The position numbers and the translations under genes were made by a program. Positions 9,292 through 18,056 of a stretch of 64,000 bases of DNA are shown here, piece by piece. Each line of letters begins with the position of its first letter. Within the stretch, counting starts at the first letter, position 1. Source of the DNA: Streptomyces microflavus (GTDB lineage: Bacteria > Actinomycetota > Actinomycetes > Streptomycetales > Streptomycetaceae); the NCBI RefSeq assembly GCF_014650075.1, contig NZ_BMUG01000002.1:434001-498000 (forward strand), written 5' to 3'. The notes beneath the pieces were generated by a model that saw only the letters and a program-made list of their open reading frames with translations, was not told the origin of the DNA and searched no databases.

Positions 9292-11355
9292 TCACACCCC
9301 GATGTCGCGTCCGTCCTTGCGCCAGACCGCGACGACGGACGGGCGGACGATCTTCCCGGGTCCGTCGGGCCAGATACTCGCCGGCTTCTCCACCGAGGCT
9401 CCGTCGACCTCGCCCGGGTGCTGGACGGCGACCAGGACACGGCGGTCCTGGATGACGGGACCACAGGTCTCCGCACCGGTCGGGACCGTCAGGAACTGCT
9501 TGAGCTCACCGCGCCGGTCGCCGTGGGTCGCGACGCCGAAGAGGCCGTCGTGCGAACCGAGCTGGTTGCCGTCCGTGGAGATCCACAGGTTGCCGTGGTC
9601 GTCGAACGCCACGTTGTCCGGGCAGGAGATGGGGCTGACGCTCTCCTTGGGGAAGCCGGAGAAGTACGTCGCGGGGTCGTTCGGGTCGCCCGCGACGAGG
9701 AAGAGCCGCCAGGCGAACCCGTCGCCCGCCGGGTCGTCCCAGTTCTCCGCGAGCTCCAGGATCTGCCCGTGCTTGTTGGCGTTGCGCGGGTTGGCCTCGT
9801 CCGCCCCGGCCTTGCCCTCCTTGCCGCGGTCGGAGTTGTTGGTGAGCGCCACGTAGACCCGGCCGGTGCGCGGCGAGGGCTCGACGTCCTCGGGCCGGTC
9901 CATCTTGGTGGCGCCGACCTTGTCACCGGCCAGCCGCGTGTAGACGTACACCTCGTCGGCGGTCATGCCGGGCACGTGCGAGGTGGTGCCGGTGGCCAGC
10001 GGGATCCAGACGCCGCTGCCGTCGAACTCGCCGTCGGTGGGCAGCTTGCCGGTGCCGTCGATCTCGGCGGCCGGGGAGTCGCCGGTCAGCTTCGCGACGT
10101 ACAGCGTGCCCTCGTCCAGCAGCGTCAGGTTGTGCTCGCGGGCAGCGCGCGAGGTGCCCTTCTTCATCCGCTTGCTGGAGACGAACTTGTAGAGGTAGTC
10201 GAACTTCTCGTCGTCTCCCATGTAGACGACCGGGCGCCCGTCCGAGGTCAGCCGGGGCTGGGCCGCCTCGTGCTTGAACCGGCCCAGCGCGGTCCGCTTG
10301 CGCGGGGTGGAGTCCGGGTCGTACGGGTCGAGTTCGACGACCCAGCCGAAGCGGTTGGCCTCGTTGGGCTCCTTCGCCAGGTCGAACCGCCGGTCGAACC
10401 GCTCCCACTTGCGCTCGGTGGCGCCGGTGCCGATCCCGTACCGCTTGTGCATGTCGGTGTTGCCGTTGGCGAAGTACTGGTTGAAGTTCTCCTCGCCGTG
10501 CAGCGTGGTGCCCCACGGAGTCGTGCCGCCCGCGCAGTTGTTGAGGGTCCCGAGCACCTTGCGGCCGGTGCGGTCGGCGGACGTACGCAGCAGAGGGCTT
10601 CCCGCGGCCGGTCCGGTGACCCGGAATTCACTCGTGGCGGTGAGCCGGCGGTTGAGAGGGTGACGGCTGACCGGGCCCAGCTTGCCGGTGCGGTGCTCCT
10701 CCTGGACGACGACCACGGAGAGTCCGTGCGCGGCCCAGGCGATCTCCACCTGCTCGCGCGTGGGGTTGGCCGGATCGTAGCCGCGGAACATGAGGATCTC
10801 GTCCGTGTACTCATGGTTGGCGACCAGTACCTGACGGCCGCGCTCACCGCGGAGCGGGAGGAGCGAGAGGAAGTCGTTGTTGTAACCGAACTGGCCCGCC
10901 TGCGCCTTGGCGGACTGCTTGTCCGGGTTGAAGGCGGGCGCCCCGCGCAGGATCGGTTCGCCCCAGCGGATCACCACGTTCTGGCTGTACCCGTCGGGGA
11001 TGGTGACCTTGTCGTTCTTATTGGGCGCGACCGGCGAGAACCGCAGGCCCCGGGCGCCGGACGGGGCCGGTTTACGGGGCGGTTCGTGGCCGTGCCCGGC
11101 AAGCGCGACGGCCTCCGCCTGGGGGGCGTTGGGGCCGGTCAGCGCGGCCGTTCCGGCTGCGGCGGCGACCGTCACGACGGCGGCTGCACGCATCATCGAG
11201 CGGCGCGAGACGGCACGGGCGATGATGTCGCCCGCGTACTCGTTGTCGCTGGTGTTCGGGGTCTCCTTGAAGCAGGCGTCCCCACAGCGGAAGCGGCAGG
11301 TCAGCGAGGAACGCCCGCCCGGGTGGGAGCTGATGAGCGGCAGCAGATTACGCAC
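9292..11355 (-). CDS. PhoX-family (DUF839) secreted alkaline phosphatase, Tat substrate
   Basis: A protein of about 687 residues of the PhoX/DUF839 family, calcium- and iron-dependent phosphatases with a six-bladed propeller. A twin-arginine signal (SRRSMMRAAAVVTVAAAAG, residues about 50-70) shows export in folded form. Family blocks include LVANHEYTDE, NCAGGTTPWGTTLHGEENFN and DNVAFDDHGNLWISTDGNQ. GTG 11355 is chosen because GGAGGG lies 7 bases upstream. A PHO-box-like direct repeat 65 bases upstream of the start suggests PhoP control, so the enzyme probably scavenges phosphate from organic esters. A hairpin follows the gene. Confidence 0.92.
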   Translation of the reverse strand: MRNLLPLISSHPGGRSSLTCRFRCGDACFKETPNTSDNEYAGDIIARAVSRRSMMRAAAVVTVAAAAGTAALTGPNAPQAEAVALAGHGHEPPRKPAPSGARGLRFSPVAPNKNDKVTIPDGYSQNVVIRWGEPILRGAPAFNPDKQSAKAQAGQFGYNNDFLSLLPLRGERGRQVLVANHEYTDEILMFRGYDPANPTREQVEIAWAAHGLSVVVVQEEHRTGKLGPVSRHPLNRRLTATSEFRVTGPAAGSPLLRTSADRTGRKVLGTLNNCAGGTTPWGTTLHGEENFNQYFANGNTDMHKRYGIGTGATERKWERFDRRFDLAKEPNEANRFGWVVELDPYDPDSTPRKRTALGRFKHEAAQPRLTSDGRPVVYMGDDEKFDYLYKFVSSKRMKKGTSRAAREHNLTLLDEGTLYVAKLTGDSPAAEIDGTGKLPTDGEFDGSGVWIPLATGTTSHVPGMTADEVYVYTRLAGDKVGATKMDRPEDVEPSPRTGRVYVALTNNSDRGKEGKAGADEANPRNANKHGQILELAENWDDPAGDGFAWRLFLVAGDPNDPATYFSGFPKESVSPISCPDNVAFDDHGNLWISTDGNQLGSHDGLFGVATHGDRRGELKQFLTVPTGAETCGPVIQDRRVLVAVQHPGEVDGASVEKPASIWPDGPGKIVRPSVVAVWRKDGRDIGV

Positions 11356-11419
11356 GTGGATTCCCTCCGTCGGTGTGTCGTGCGTGACGCTAGGTGCACC
11401 CCCACGCGGTCCGAGGGAC

Positions 11420-11441
11420 TCCCGGTGAACGGCGGGTGAAG
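11420..11441 (-). promoter_or_regulatory. Candidate PHO box (PhoP-binding direct repeats)
   Basis: On the minus strand two adjacent 11-base units read CTTCACCCGCC and GTTCACCGGGA. Both match the Streptomyces PhoP direct-repeat unit (G-G/T-T-C-A-Y-Y-Y-R-G-G/C) at nearly all positions. The pair is 65 bases upstream of the phosphatase start, where a PhoP activator site would be expected. Confidence 0.7.
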
Positions 11442-11660
11442 TCCGGGCCACCGCTGTTCCCTTGGAGCCGTACGTGAACACCGCCCCGGACGCCGCCCCG
11501 GACTCGGTCCGGGATCGGTTTCGGCTCGGTTGGCGCAGGGGTGGGCCGGACCGGCGAACGGCCGGATCCGGCCGCTAACCTTACGTATCCGTCCTGGCCA
11601 GGGATGAAATCACCCAGGTCGGACATTCCCCGCACCCAACTCATGCGAAAGGCCTCGCCC

Positions 11661-13250
11661 ATGGGCATTCGGAGCTTGCTGCGTAAGGTGTTCGGCCGCA
11701 CGGAGCAGGACGAGCCGACCACGGCCACCGTCCCGCCCCAGGCCGAGCGCACCCCGTCCACGGAGCCGGAGCGGGAGACCACTTCGGCGGCCGTGTCCGT
11801 GACGGAGGCCAAGGCGTCGATCCCGGCCCCGGCTTCGCCCTCAACACCTTCTTCTTCGCCTTCTTCGCCTTCTTCGGCCGCTTCCGAGTCCTCGAACGCC
11901 ACCGAGCGTGACGCCGGTGCGGCGGATCTGGTGGCCGCGGCCTTCGACAAGGCGGCCACCGCCCCGGCGACTTCCTCGCCGACCGTCCCCGCACAGGGCT
12001 CGGGCCCGGACGCGGAGCCGAAGGTCGAGGCCGTGGCGGAGCCGGTCGCGGAGACCGTGGCCGAACCGGTCGCCGAGACCGATACCGAACCCGTGGCCGA
12101 GCCGGTCGCCGAGACCGTTGCCGAGCCGGTCAAGGCGGAGGAGCCCGTCGCTGAGCCCGTGAAGGCCGAGGAGCCCGCGCCGGCCCCGGCCGTGGAAACG
12201 GCCCCCGAGCCGACCGCAGAGCCGGCCCCGATCACGATCGACTTCGACCTGGATCCCGCGCCGGAGCCCGCCCCTGAGCCGGCGCCGGAGCCCACCCCGG
12301 CTGCCGACCCGGATGCGGAGCCGGTCGCGGCGGCCAAGGCCGAGCCCGCGCCGGAGGCCGAGCCGGAGCCTGCGTCCGAGCCCGAGACCGCCCCCGCAGC
12401 GGCGACCGCCGAGCCGGACGCCCAGCCGGAGCCGGAAGCGGAAGCAGCGCCCGCCCCCAAGACCTCAGCCCCCACCGAGGTCACCGAAGCGGCCGCAACC
12501 ACAGCACCCACCACCGCAGACTCCGCGGCGGCAGCCCCCGAAACGGCAGCCCCCGCCGCCAAGCCCGCCACCACCCTCGCCCGCGTCACCTCGCGCGCCC
12601 CCCAGCTCGTCGCCCCGTACAAGGCGGCGCAGGCGGCGCTCAAGGAACACGGGCTGGCCGGGCTCCGCGCCCGCGTCTACCTGGTGCTCGACCGCTCGGG
12701 CTCCATGCGGCCGTTCTACAAGGACGGCAGCGCCCAGCACCTGGGCGACCGTGCCGTGGCGCTCGCCGCGCACCTGGACGCCGACGCCACCGTGTCCGTC
12801 GTCTTCTTCTCGACCGACATCGACGGCACCGGGACGATCGAGCTGGCCGCCCACGAGGGCCGCGTCGACGAGCTGAACGCGGGTCTGGGGCGTCTGGGCC
12901 GGACGAACTACCACCGCGCGGTCGAGGAGATCGTGGCGCACCACGAGAAGTCGCAGGAGACCGGACCGGCTCTGGTGATCTTCCAGACGGACGGCCCGCC
13001 GGACGCCAAGCAGCTCGCCCGCCAGGCGCTGGCGGACGCGGCACGGCTGCCGCTGTTCTTCCAGTTCGTCGCCTTCGGCGAGCAGGACGCGAAGGGCTTC
13101 GACTTCCTGCGGAAGCTGGACGCCCCCAACGCCGCCTTCTTCCACGCGGGCCCGGCCCCGCGCGAGATCGCGGACGCCGAGCTCTACCGGGAGATCCTCG
13201 CCGGGCTGCCGGCCTGGACCGCGGCACGCGAGGCCCGTACCGAGGCCTGA
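11661..13250 (+). CDS. vWA-domain protein with a long Pro/Glu/Ala-rich stalk (tellurium-resistance type)
   Basis: About 529 residues. The start [13 protein letters not shown] resembles N-termini of Ter-associated proteins. Residues about 30-330 are low-complexity, dominated by repeats of the EPVAE type ([20 protein letters not shown]) and then Ala/Pro/Glu. The C-terminal 200 residues form a von Willebrand A domain with the MIDAS motif DRSGSM, later Thr (LGRTNY) and Asp (FQTDGPPD) ligands, resembling the TerF/TerY vWA group. There is no signal peptide, so it is probably cytoplasmic. ATG 11661 is preferred to an in-frame ATG at 11643; both have weak ribosome-binding sites. Its 3' end overlaps the convergent histidine kinase gene by 67 bases. 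Confidence 0.85.
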   Translation: MGIRSLLRKVFGRTEQDEPTTATVPPQAERTPSTEPERETTSAAVSVTEAKASIPAPASPSTPSSSPSSPSSAASESSNATERDAGAADLVAAAFDKAATAPATSSPTVPAQGSGPDAEPKVEAVAEPVAETVAEPVAETDTEPVAEPVAETVAEPVKAEEPVAEPVKAEEPAPAPAVETAPEPTAEPAPITIDFDLDPAPEPAPEPAPEPTPAADPDAEPVAAAKAEPAPEAEPEPASEPETAPAAATAEPDAQPEPEAEAAPAPKTSAPTEVTEAAATTAPTTADSAAAAPETAAPAAKPATTLARVTSRAPQLVAPYKAAQAALKEHGLAGLRARVYLVLDRSGSMRPFYKDGSAQHLGDRAVALAAHLDADATVSVVFFSTDIDGTGTIELAAHEGRVDELNAGLGRLGRTNYHRAVEEIVAHHEKSQETGPALVIFQTDGPPDAKQLARQALADAARLPLFFQFVAFGEQDAKGFDFLRKLDAPNAAFFHAGPAPREIADAELYREILAGLPAWTAAREARTEA

Positions 13251-14509
13251 CCGGCCGAGAGCTGACCTGTCGAGAGCCGACCGGCCGAGAGCTGATCGAC
13301 CGGCAGCCGTACGGTCACGGCGAGACCGCCGCCCTCCGGGCCCGGTACCGCCGTGACCGTACCGCCGTGGGCCACCGCGATGGACCGCACGATCGACAGT
13401 CCGAGGCCGGACCCCGGCCCCATCCGGTCGCGGCCCTCGCCCCGCCGGAACGGCTCGAAGAACCCCGCGATGTCGGCCTCGGAGACCACCGGGCCGGTGT
13501 TGCGCACCACCAGAGCGCCGTCGCCGGTCAGCGAGATGTCCACCGACCCGCCCGGCACGTTGTACGTCACCGCGTTGGCCAGCAGGTTCGACACCAGCTG
13601 GGACAGCAGCAGCCGGTTGCCGCGCACGGGACAGGGCGCCACCTCGACGGTCACGGCCGGACTCCGCCCGCTGCCCCGCCGCACCCCCGGATACCGGGCC
13701 GTCTCCTCGCGCACCACCCGGTCGAACCGGACGTCCTCGCGCTCGTCGGCGGCCAGCCCCCGTTCGCTGCGGGCCAGCACGAGCAGCCCCTCTATGAGCC
13801 GCTCGCTGCGCCGGTTGGTGTCCAGCAGCGTCTGCCGGGTGCGAATGAGGTCCTCGGGCGTCGGGTCGTCCAGGCCCACCTGGATCGCAGCGCGCTGGGT
13901 GGCGAGCGGGGTCCGCAGCTCGTGCGAGGCGTTCGCGATGAACCTGCGCTGGCTGTCGAACGCCTTCTCCAGCCGGGCCAGCAGCGCGTCCAGCGTCTCG
14001 CCCAGCTCCTTCAGCTCGTCGTCGGGGCCGCTGGAGGCGATCCGCTCGTGCAGCGTGCGCTCCGAGAGCCTGCGGGCCTTCGCCGTCATCGCGTGCACGG
14101 GCCGCAGCACCCGGCCCGCGATCCACCAGCCCACGCCGACCGCGCCCGCCGTCATGACGAGGAGCGCGGCGATCGACCAGTACATGTGCTGCTTGCTCGC
14201 CGCGTCACTGACGTTGTCGGTCAGTTCGTAGAGGGTGGGGGCGCCGACCGAGCTGCGGGCGATGAACGGTCCGTTGACGGGATACCCGGGCGGAACGACG
14301 ACGGCGGAGGAGGCGATGGCGCGCGCCTCGGAGTCCGTACCGGCGCGGGAGGCCACGTTGACGGTGGCGAGCAGGGCGGTGCCGAGGACCAGGAAGACCC
14401 CGCCGTACACGAGGGCGATGCGGGTGCGGATCGTGGAGTGCGGCAGCTTCGAGGCGTCCACCAGGCGCCGCAGCCGGGAGCCCGCCCACGAACCGGTCGA
14501 CGGCTTCAC
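13184..14509 (-). CDS. Two-component sensor histidine kinase
   Basis: A 441-residue kinase. Two transmembrane helices (about 27-50 and 129-155) flank an extracellular sensor domain of about 80 residues. Then come a HAMP domain, the phospho-acceptor block [16 protein letters not shown], and an ATPase domain with [21 protein letters not shown] and GSGLGLSIV. The last 40 residues are a repetitive tail ([17 protein letters not shown]) encoded by 15-bp tandem repeats that run into the 3' end of the convergent vWA gene, so the original stop was probably further upstream. GTG 14509 overlaps the regulator's TGA by 4 bases. Confidence 0.92.
   Translation of the reverse strand: MKPSTGSWAGSRLRRLVDASKLPHSTIRTRIALVYGGVFLVLGTALLATVNVASRAGTDSEARAIASSAVVVPPGYPVNGPFIARSSVGAPTLYELTDNVSDAASKQHMYWSIAALLVMTAGAVGVGWWIAGRVLRPVHAMTAKARRLSERTLHERIASSGPDDELKELGETLDALLARLEKAFDSQRRFIANASHELRTPLATQRAAIQVGLDDPTPEDLIRTRQTLLDTNRRSERLIEGLLVLARSERGLAADEREDVRFDRVVREETARYPGVRRGSGRSPAVTVEVAPCPVRGNRLLLSQLVSNLLANAVTYNVPGGSVDISLTGDGALVVRNTGPVVSEADIAGFFEPFRRGEGRDRMGPGSGLGLSIVRSIAVAHGGTVTAVPGPEGGGLAVTVRLPVDQLSAGRLSTGQLSAGQASVRASRAAVQAGSPARISR
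13248..13307. repeat. Four tandem 15-bp repeats at convergent gene ends
   Basis: Four imperfect 15-base units starting at 13248, 13263, 13278 and 13293, each close to TGACCGGCCGAGAGC. The first unit holds the vWA gene's stop codon. On the other strand the units encode a five-residue repeat (QLSAG-like) in the kinase tail. Confidence 0.8.
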
Positions 14510-15159
14510 AGGGCGTACCCGACGCCCTGGACGGTACGGATCAGCGCGGGCTCACCGAGCTTGGCGCGGAGTTTGCTCATGCAGACCCGTACGGCACCGG
14601 TGAACGGGTCGGCGTTGGCGTCCCAGGCCCGCTCCAGCAGCTCCTCGGCGCTGACCGTCCCGCCGTCGGCCTCCAGGAGCAGCTGCAGCACGGTGAACTC
14701 CTTGGGGGAGAGATCCAGCTCCCGGCCGTCGCGGAGGGCGGAGCGCCGTACGGTGTCGAGCCGGATGCCGTACCGCTCCAGCTGGGGCGGTACGGGTCTG
14801 GCGCTGCGGCGGCGCAGGGCGCGGACCCGGGAGACCAGCTCGGGGAACTCGAACGGTTTGCTGACGTAGTCGTCGGCTCCGAGGTCGAGCCCGGCGACCC
14901 GGTCCTCCATGGCGCCGGAGGCGGTCAGCATCAGGATCCGGGTGCGGGAGCCGGAGGCGACCAGCCGGCGGGCCACGTCGTCGCCGTGGACGCGGGGGAG
15001 ATCGCGGTCGAGCACGACGACGTCGTAGTCGTGCAGCCCGAGGTAGGCGAGGGCGGCGTCCCCGCTGTAGACGGTGTCGACCGCGAAGCCGGCCCGGCGC
15101 AGCCCGGTCGCGACCAGTTCCGCGAGGATCTCCTCGTCCTCGGCGACCAGTACCCGCAT
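14506..15159 (-). CDS. OmpR/PhoB-type response regulator
   Basis: A 217-residue regulator. The receiver domain begins MRVLVAEDEEILAELV, with the phospho-acceptor Asp in VVVLDRDLP near residue 52 and the conserved Lys in DYVSKPFEF. The C-terminal winged helix has RDGRELDLSPKEFTVLQLLL and ends [12 protein letters not shown] 15159 is chosen because AAGGGA lies 6 bases upstream and the receiver starts there. It is the first gene of an operon with the kinase, with overlapping stop and start. The target genes are unknown. Confidence 0.94.
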   Translation of the reverse strand: MRVLVAEDEEILAELVATGLRRAGFAVDTVYSGDAALAYLGLHDYDVVVLDRDLPRVHGDDVARRLVASGSRTRILMLTASGAMEDRVAGLDLGADDYVSKPFEFPELVSRVRALRRRSARPVPPQLERYGIRLDTVRRSALRDGRELDLSPKEFTVLQLLLEADGGTVSAEELLERAWDANADPFTGAVRVCMSKLRAKLGEPALIRTVQGVGYAL

Positions 15160-15342
15160 GGTGATGTCCCTTGCCTCGTGCACGCTTGTCCGCTCCCTCC
15201 CAGGATGCGACTTTCCTGGGGGAACCATTACAGGGCGGGATGTTTCGCAAAGCTCTCCACCCGCGGGGCCACCCACGGCCCACCCACGGTGCCCGCTTTA
15301 TCGATGTGAGTGGATCTTCAACCGACCGTTAGGATTTCGACC

Positions 15343-16956
15343 ATGGCGGCCACTGGATCCGAGAAGCAGGGGGCGACGGCGTACTACGTCTCGACCCCCA
15401 TTTACTACGTCAACGACGCTCCTCACCTGGGCCACGCCTACACGACCGTCGCAGGCGACGTGCTCACGCGCTGGCACCGCCAGCGCGGCGAGAAGGTGTG
15501 GTACCTCACCGGCACGGACGAGCACGGTCAGAAGATCATGCGCACGGCCGAGGCGAACAACGTCACTCCGCAGGCTTGGTGCGACAAGCTCGTCGAGGAG
15601 GCGTGGAAGCCCCTCTGGGAGCATCTGAACATCGCCAACGACGACTTCATCCGGACGACGGAGAAGCGGCACACCGACCGTGTGCAGGAGTTCGTGCAGG
15701 ACCTGTACGACAAGGGCGAGATCTACAAGGGCGGGTACGAAGGCCCGTACTGCGTGGGCTGCGAGGAGTACAAGCTCCCCGGCGATCTGATCGACGGCGA
15801 GGGCGAGTTCGCCGGTCAGAAGCTCTGCCCGATCCACAAGAAGCCGGTGGAGCTCCTCAAGGAGGAGAACTACTTCTTCAAGCTCAGCGAGTACGGCCCG
15901 AAGCTGCTGGAGTTCTACGCGGCGAACCCGGGCTTCATCCAGCCCGAGTCGGCGCGCAACGAGATCGTGAACTTCGTCGAGCAGGGCCTCCAGGACCTGT
16001 CGATCTCGCGCTCGACCTTCGACTGGGGCGTCCCGGTGCCGTGGGACGACAAGCACGTCATCTACGTGTGGATCGACGCGCTCCTCAACTACGCGACGGC
16101 CGTGGGCTACGGCGCCAACCAGGAGAAGTTCGACGGTACGTTCCCGGCGGACGTGCACCTGATCGGCAAGGACATCCTCCGCTTCCACACGGTGATCTGG
16201 CCCGCGATGCTGATGGCGCAGGGCCTGCCGCTCCCCGGCAAGGTCGTCGCCAACGGCTGGCTGATGGTCGGCGGCGAGAAGATGTCCAAGTCGAACCTGA
16301 CCGGCATCAAGCCGCAGGACCTGACCTCGCACTTCGGCGTGGACGCGTACCGCTGGTACTTCCTGCGGGCCATCGCGTACGGCAGCGACGGCTCGTTCTC
16401 CTGGGAGGACTTCTCAGCCCGCTACACCTCCGAGCTGGCCAACGACTACGGCAACCTCGCCTCGCGCGTGGCAGCCATGGTCGGCAAGTACTTCAGCGGG
16501 GCGCTGCCGGAGGCCACGGCCGCCGGTGACGCCGAGCGGGCCGTGCAGGAGGGCCTGGCGAAGGCCGTCGCCACGGCCGACCAGAAGATCGGCGAGGAGC
16601 TGGACTTCCAGTCCGGCATCCTGGCGATCTTCGACTTCGTGAAGCAGGTCAACGGCTACATCACGGAGCAGGAGCCGTGGAAGGTGGCCAAGGACACCAC
16701 TCCCGAGGGCCAGGCCCGCCTGGCGACCATCCTCTACACGGCCGCCGAGGCCCTGCGCGGGGTCGCGGTCCTGCTCAACTCCGTGATGCCGGTGACCTCG
16801 CAGAGCCTGTGGGAGTCCCTGGGCGCCGAGGAGTCCCTGGGCGCCCTGGCCGACCAGAAGGTCCAGGACGCGGGCACCTGGGGCATCCTGCCCGCCGGCG
16901 CGACGGTGACGAAGGGCGCGGTGCTGTTCCCGCGCCTGGAGGAGAAGCCGGCGTAG
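15343..16956 (+). CDS. metG: Methionine-tRNA ligase
   Basis: A 537-residue class I synthetase that charges tRNA-Met. The HIGH-type motif is PHLGHAYT (near residue 27) and the KMSKS loop is GEKMSKSNLTG (near 310). A zinc knuckle is visible (CVGCEEYKLPGD and CPIHKK). The length fits the short actinobacterial form without a C-terminal tRNA-binding domain. ATG 15343 is preferred to GTG 15310, because 15343 begins the usual N-terminal extension just before AYYVSTPIYYVN. Its transcript ends at a strong hairpin shared with the convergent L,D-transpeptidase gene. Confidence 0.97.
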   Translation: MAATGSEKQGATAYYVSTPIYYVNDAPHLGHAYTTVAGDVLTRWHRQRGEKVWYLTGTDEHGQKIMRTAEANNVTPQAWCDKLVEEAWKPLWEHLNIANDDFIRTTEKRHTDRVQEFVQDLYDKGEIYKGGYEGPYCVGCEEYKLPGDLIDGEGEFAGQKLCPIHKKPVELLKEENYFFKLSEYGPKLLEFYAANPGFIQPESARNEIVNFVEQGLQDLSISRSTFDWGVPVPWDDKHVIYVWIDALLNYATAVGYGANQEKFDGTFPADVHLIGKDILRFHTVIWPAMLMAQGLPLPGKVVANGWLMVGGEKMSKSNLTGIKPQDLTSHFGVDAYRWYFLRAIAYGSDGSFSWEDFSARYTSELANDYGNLASRVAAMVGKYFSGALPEATAAGDAERAVQEGLAKAVATADQKIGEELDFQSGILAIFDFVKQVNGYITEQEPWKVAKDTTPEGQARLATILYTAAEALRGVAVLLNSVMPVTSQSLWESLGAEESLGALADQKVQDAGTWGILPAGATVTKGAVLFPRLEEKPA

Positions 16957-16975
16957 CCACCGCCGTACGCACACG

Positions 16976-17011
16976 AGGAGCCCGGGACACCGTTCATGGT
17001 CCCGGGCTCCT
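16976..17011. terminator. Bidirectional terminator between metG and the L,D-transpeptidase gene
   Basis: A perfect 13-bp stem (AGGAGCCCGGGAC and GTCCCGGGCTCCT) with a 10-base loop. It lies between two convergent genes and can stop both. Confidence 0.85.
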
Positions 17012-17027
17012 GGCGTACGGCGCAGGG

Positions 17028-17819
17028 TCAGAGTCCCAGCGTCTCCGCGTCCCCCATCACGATCACCGGGTTCATCGCCGGGTCCAGGGTGCGCAGGAGT
17101 TCCTCCATGCGCTCCTCCGGGATGGAGACGCAGCCCTGGGTGGGGCCGCCGTGGTCGACGTGGATCCAGATGCCGCCGCCGCGTTCGAGGCCGAGGGGGC
17201 GGGTGCGGTCCAGCGGGGTCACGCCCTCCGTGCGGTTGTAGTTGATCGCGACGACGTAGTCGAAGGAGCCTTCCAGGGGCTCCCCGAAGAACCCCTCGCC
17301 GTCCACCGCGAACCGGGGGTGCTCGTCGTACGGGAGCAGGGCGCCCGGGTCGGGGAGGCGGCCGCCCGCGTCGGTGAGGGTGTAGACGCCCCTGGGGGAC
17401 CTCAGGTCGCCCGCCACGTGGTGGTCGGTCCAGCCCTCCATGCCGTTGTGGGCGTCCCACGGACCGGCTGCCGGCGCCCACCCCTCCGCCGGGTCCTCGC
17501 GGCTGTACAGGACCGCGCTGGACCGGTTGGCGTCCTCGTCCTCCCCGGTGACGACGAACGCCTGGCGGGCCTCCTCGGGGATCTGCGCCCGGGTCAGCGG
17601 CCCCAGGCCCGGGATCTCCGCGGGGCTCGGCGCCGGCTCCGCTTCGGCCGGCTCCCGGAGTACGGAGGCGGCGTCGGACTCCGGGCCCGCGGCGCCCTGC
17701 CCCGGGGCGGCGACGGGAGCCTTCGCGGGCGCGGTGCCGGATGCGCAGCCGGTGAGCAGCAGGGCCAGGACGAGGAGCGGTGCGGTGAGCAGGGCGTGCG
17801 GGCGGCGCGGGACGGACAC
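17028..17819 (-). CDS. L,D-transpeptidase-fold (YkuD) lipoprotein
   Basis: A 263-residue protein with a lipoprotein signal (LLVLALLLTGCASG; lipobox Cys near 25), so it is anchored on the outer face of the membrane. The C-terminal YkuD domain has the catalytic pattern HVDHGGPTQGCVSIPEE, with His and Cys in place; the usual Ser-x-Gly before the Cys reads Thr-Gln-Gly. Upstream blocks WDAHNGMEGWTDHHVAGD and FAVDGEGFFG match YkuD proteins annotated as L,D-transpeptidase catalytic domain. It probably forms 3-3 peptidoglycan crosslinks or attaches proteins. Confidence 0.86.
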   Translation of the reverse strand: MSVPRRPHALLTAPLLVLALLLTGCASGTAPAKAPVAAPGQGAAGPESDAASVLREPAEAEPAPSPAEIPGLGPLTRAQIPEEARQAFVVTGEDEDANRSSAVLYSREDPAEGWAPAAGPWDAHNGMEGWTDHHVAGDLRSPRGVYTLTDAGGRLPDPGALLPYDEHPRFAVDGEGFFGEPLEGSFDYVVAINYNRTEGVTPLDRTRPLGLERGGGIWIHVDHGGPTQGCVSIPEERMEELLRTLDPAMNPVIVMGDAETLGL

Positions 17820-17988
17820 GGTGGCGGGCTCCTCGGGTGACGACGGACGGCGTGGCGGGGCGGCACGCGGTGCGAGAGGGGTGTCTCGGTGCCAGTCTTT
17901 GCCGGACCCGGCTCGGCCGAACCCGAACCGGGGCCATCCGGCTGTACCGCGTCGCCCGGCCGTCGGGGGCCCTCCTGCCCACGCAACG

Positions 17989-18022
17989 AAACAGCCCCCG
18001 ATCGGGTGATCGGGGGCTGTTT
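17989..18022. terminator. aspS terminator, overlapping parS site 2
   Basis: A perfect 15-bp stem (AAACAGCCCCCGATC at 17989-18003, GATCGGGGGCTGTTT at 18008-18022) with a GGGT loop. On the minus strand it is followed by TTT, as expected for intrinsic termination of aspS. Its right arm shares bases with the adjacent parS palindrome. Confidence 0.88.
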
Positions 18023-18032
18023 CACGTGAAAC
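18019..18032. other. parS: parS site 2
   Basis: GTTTCACGTGAAAC with T and A flanks, giving the full 16-bp palindrome TGTTTCACGTGAAACA. It lies 25 bases beyond the aspS stop; its first four bases are part of the aspS terminator stem. Confidence 0.95.
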
Positions 18033-18056
18033 ATCCGCAGAGCGGGACCGTACGGA

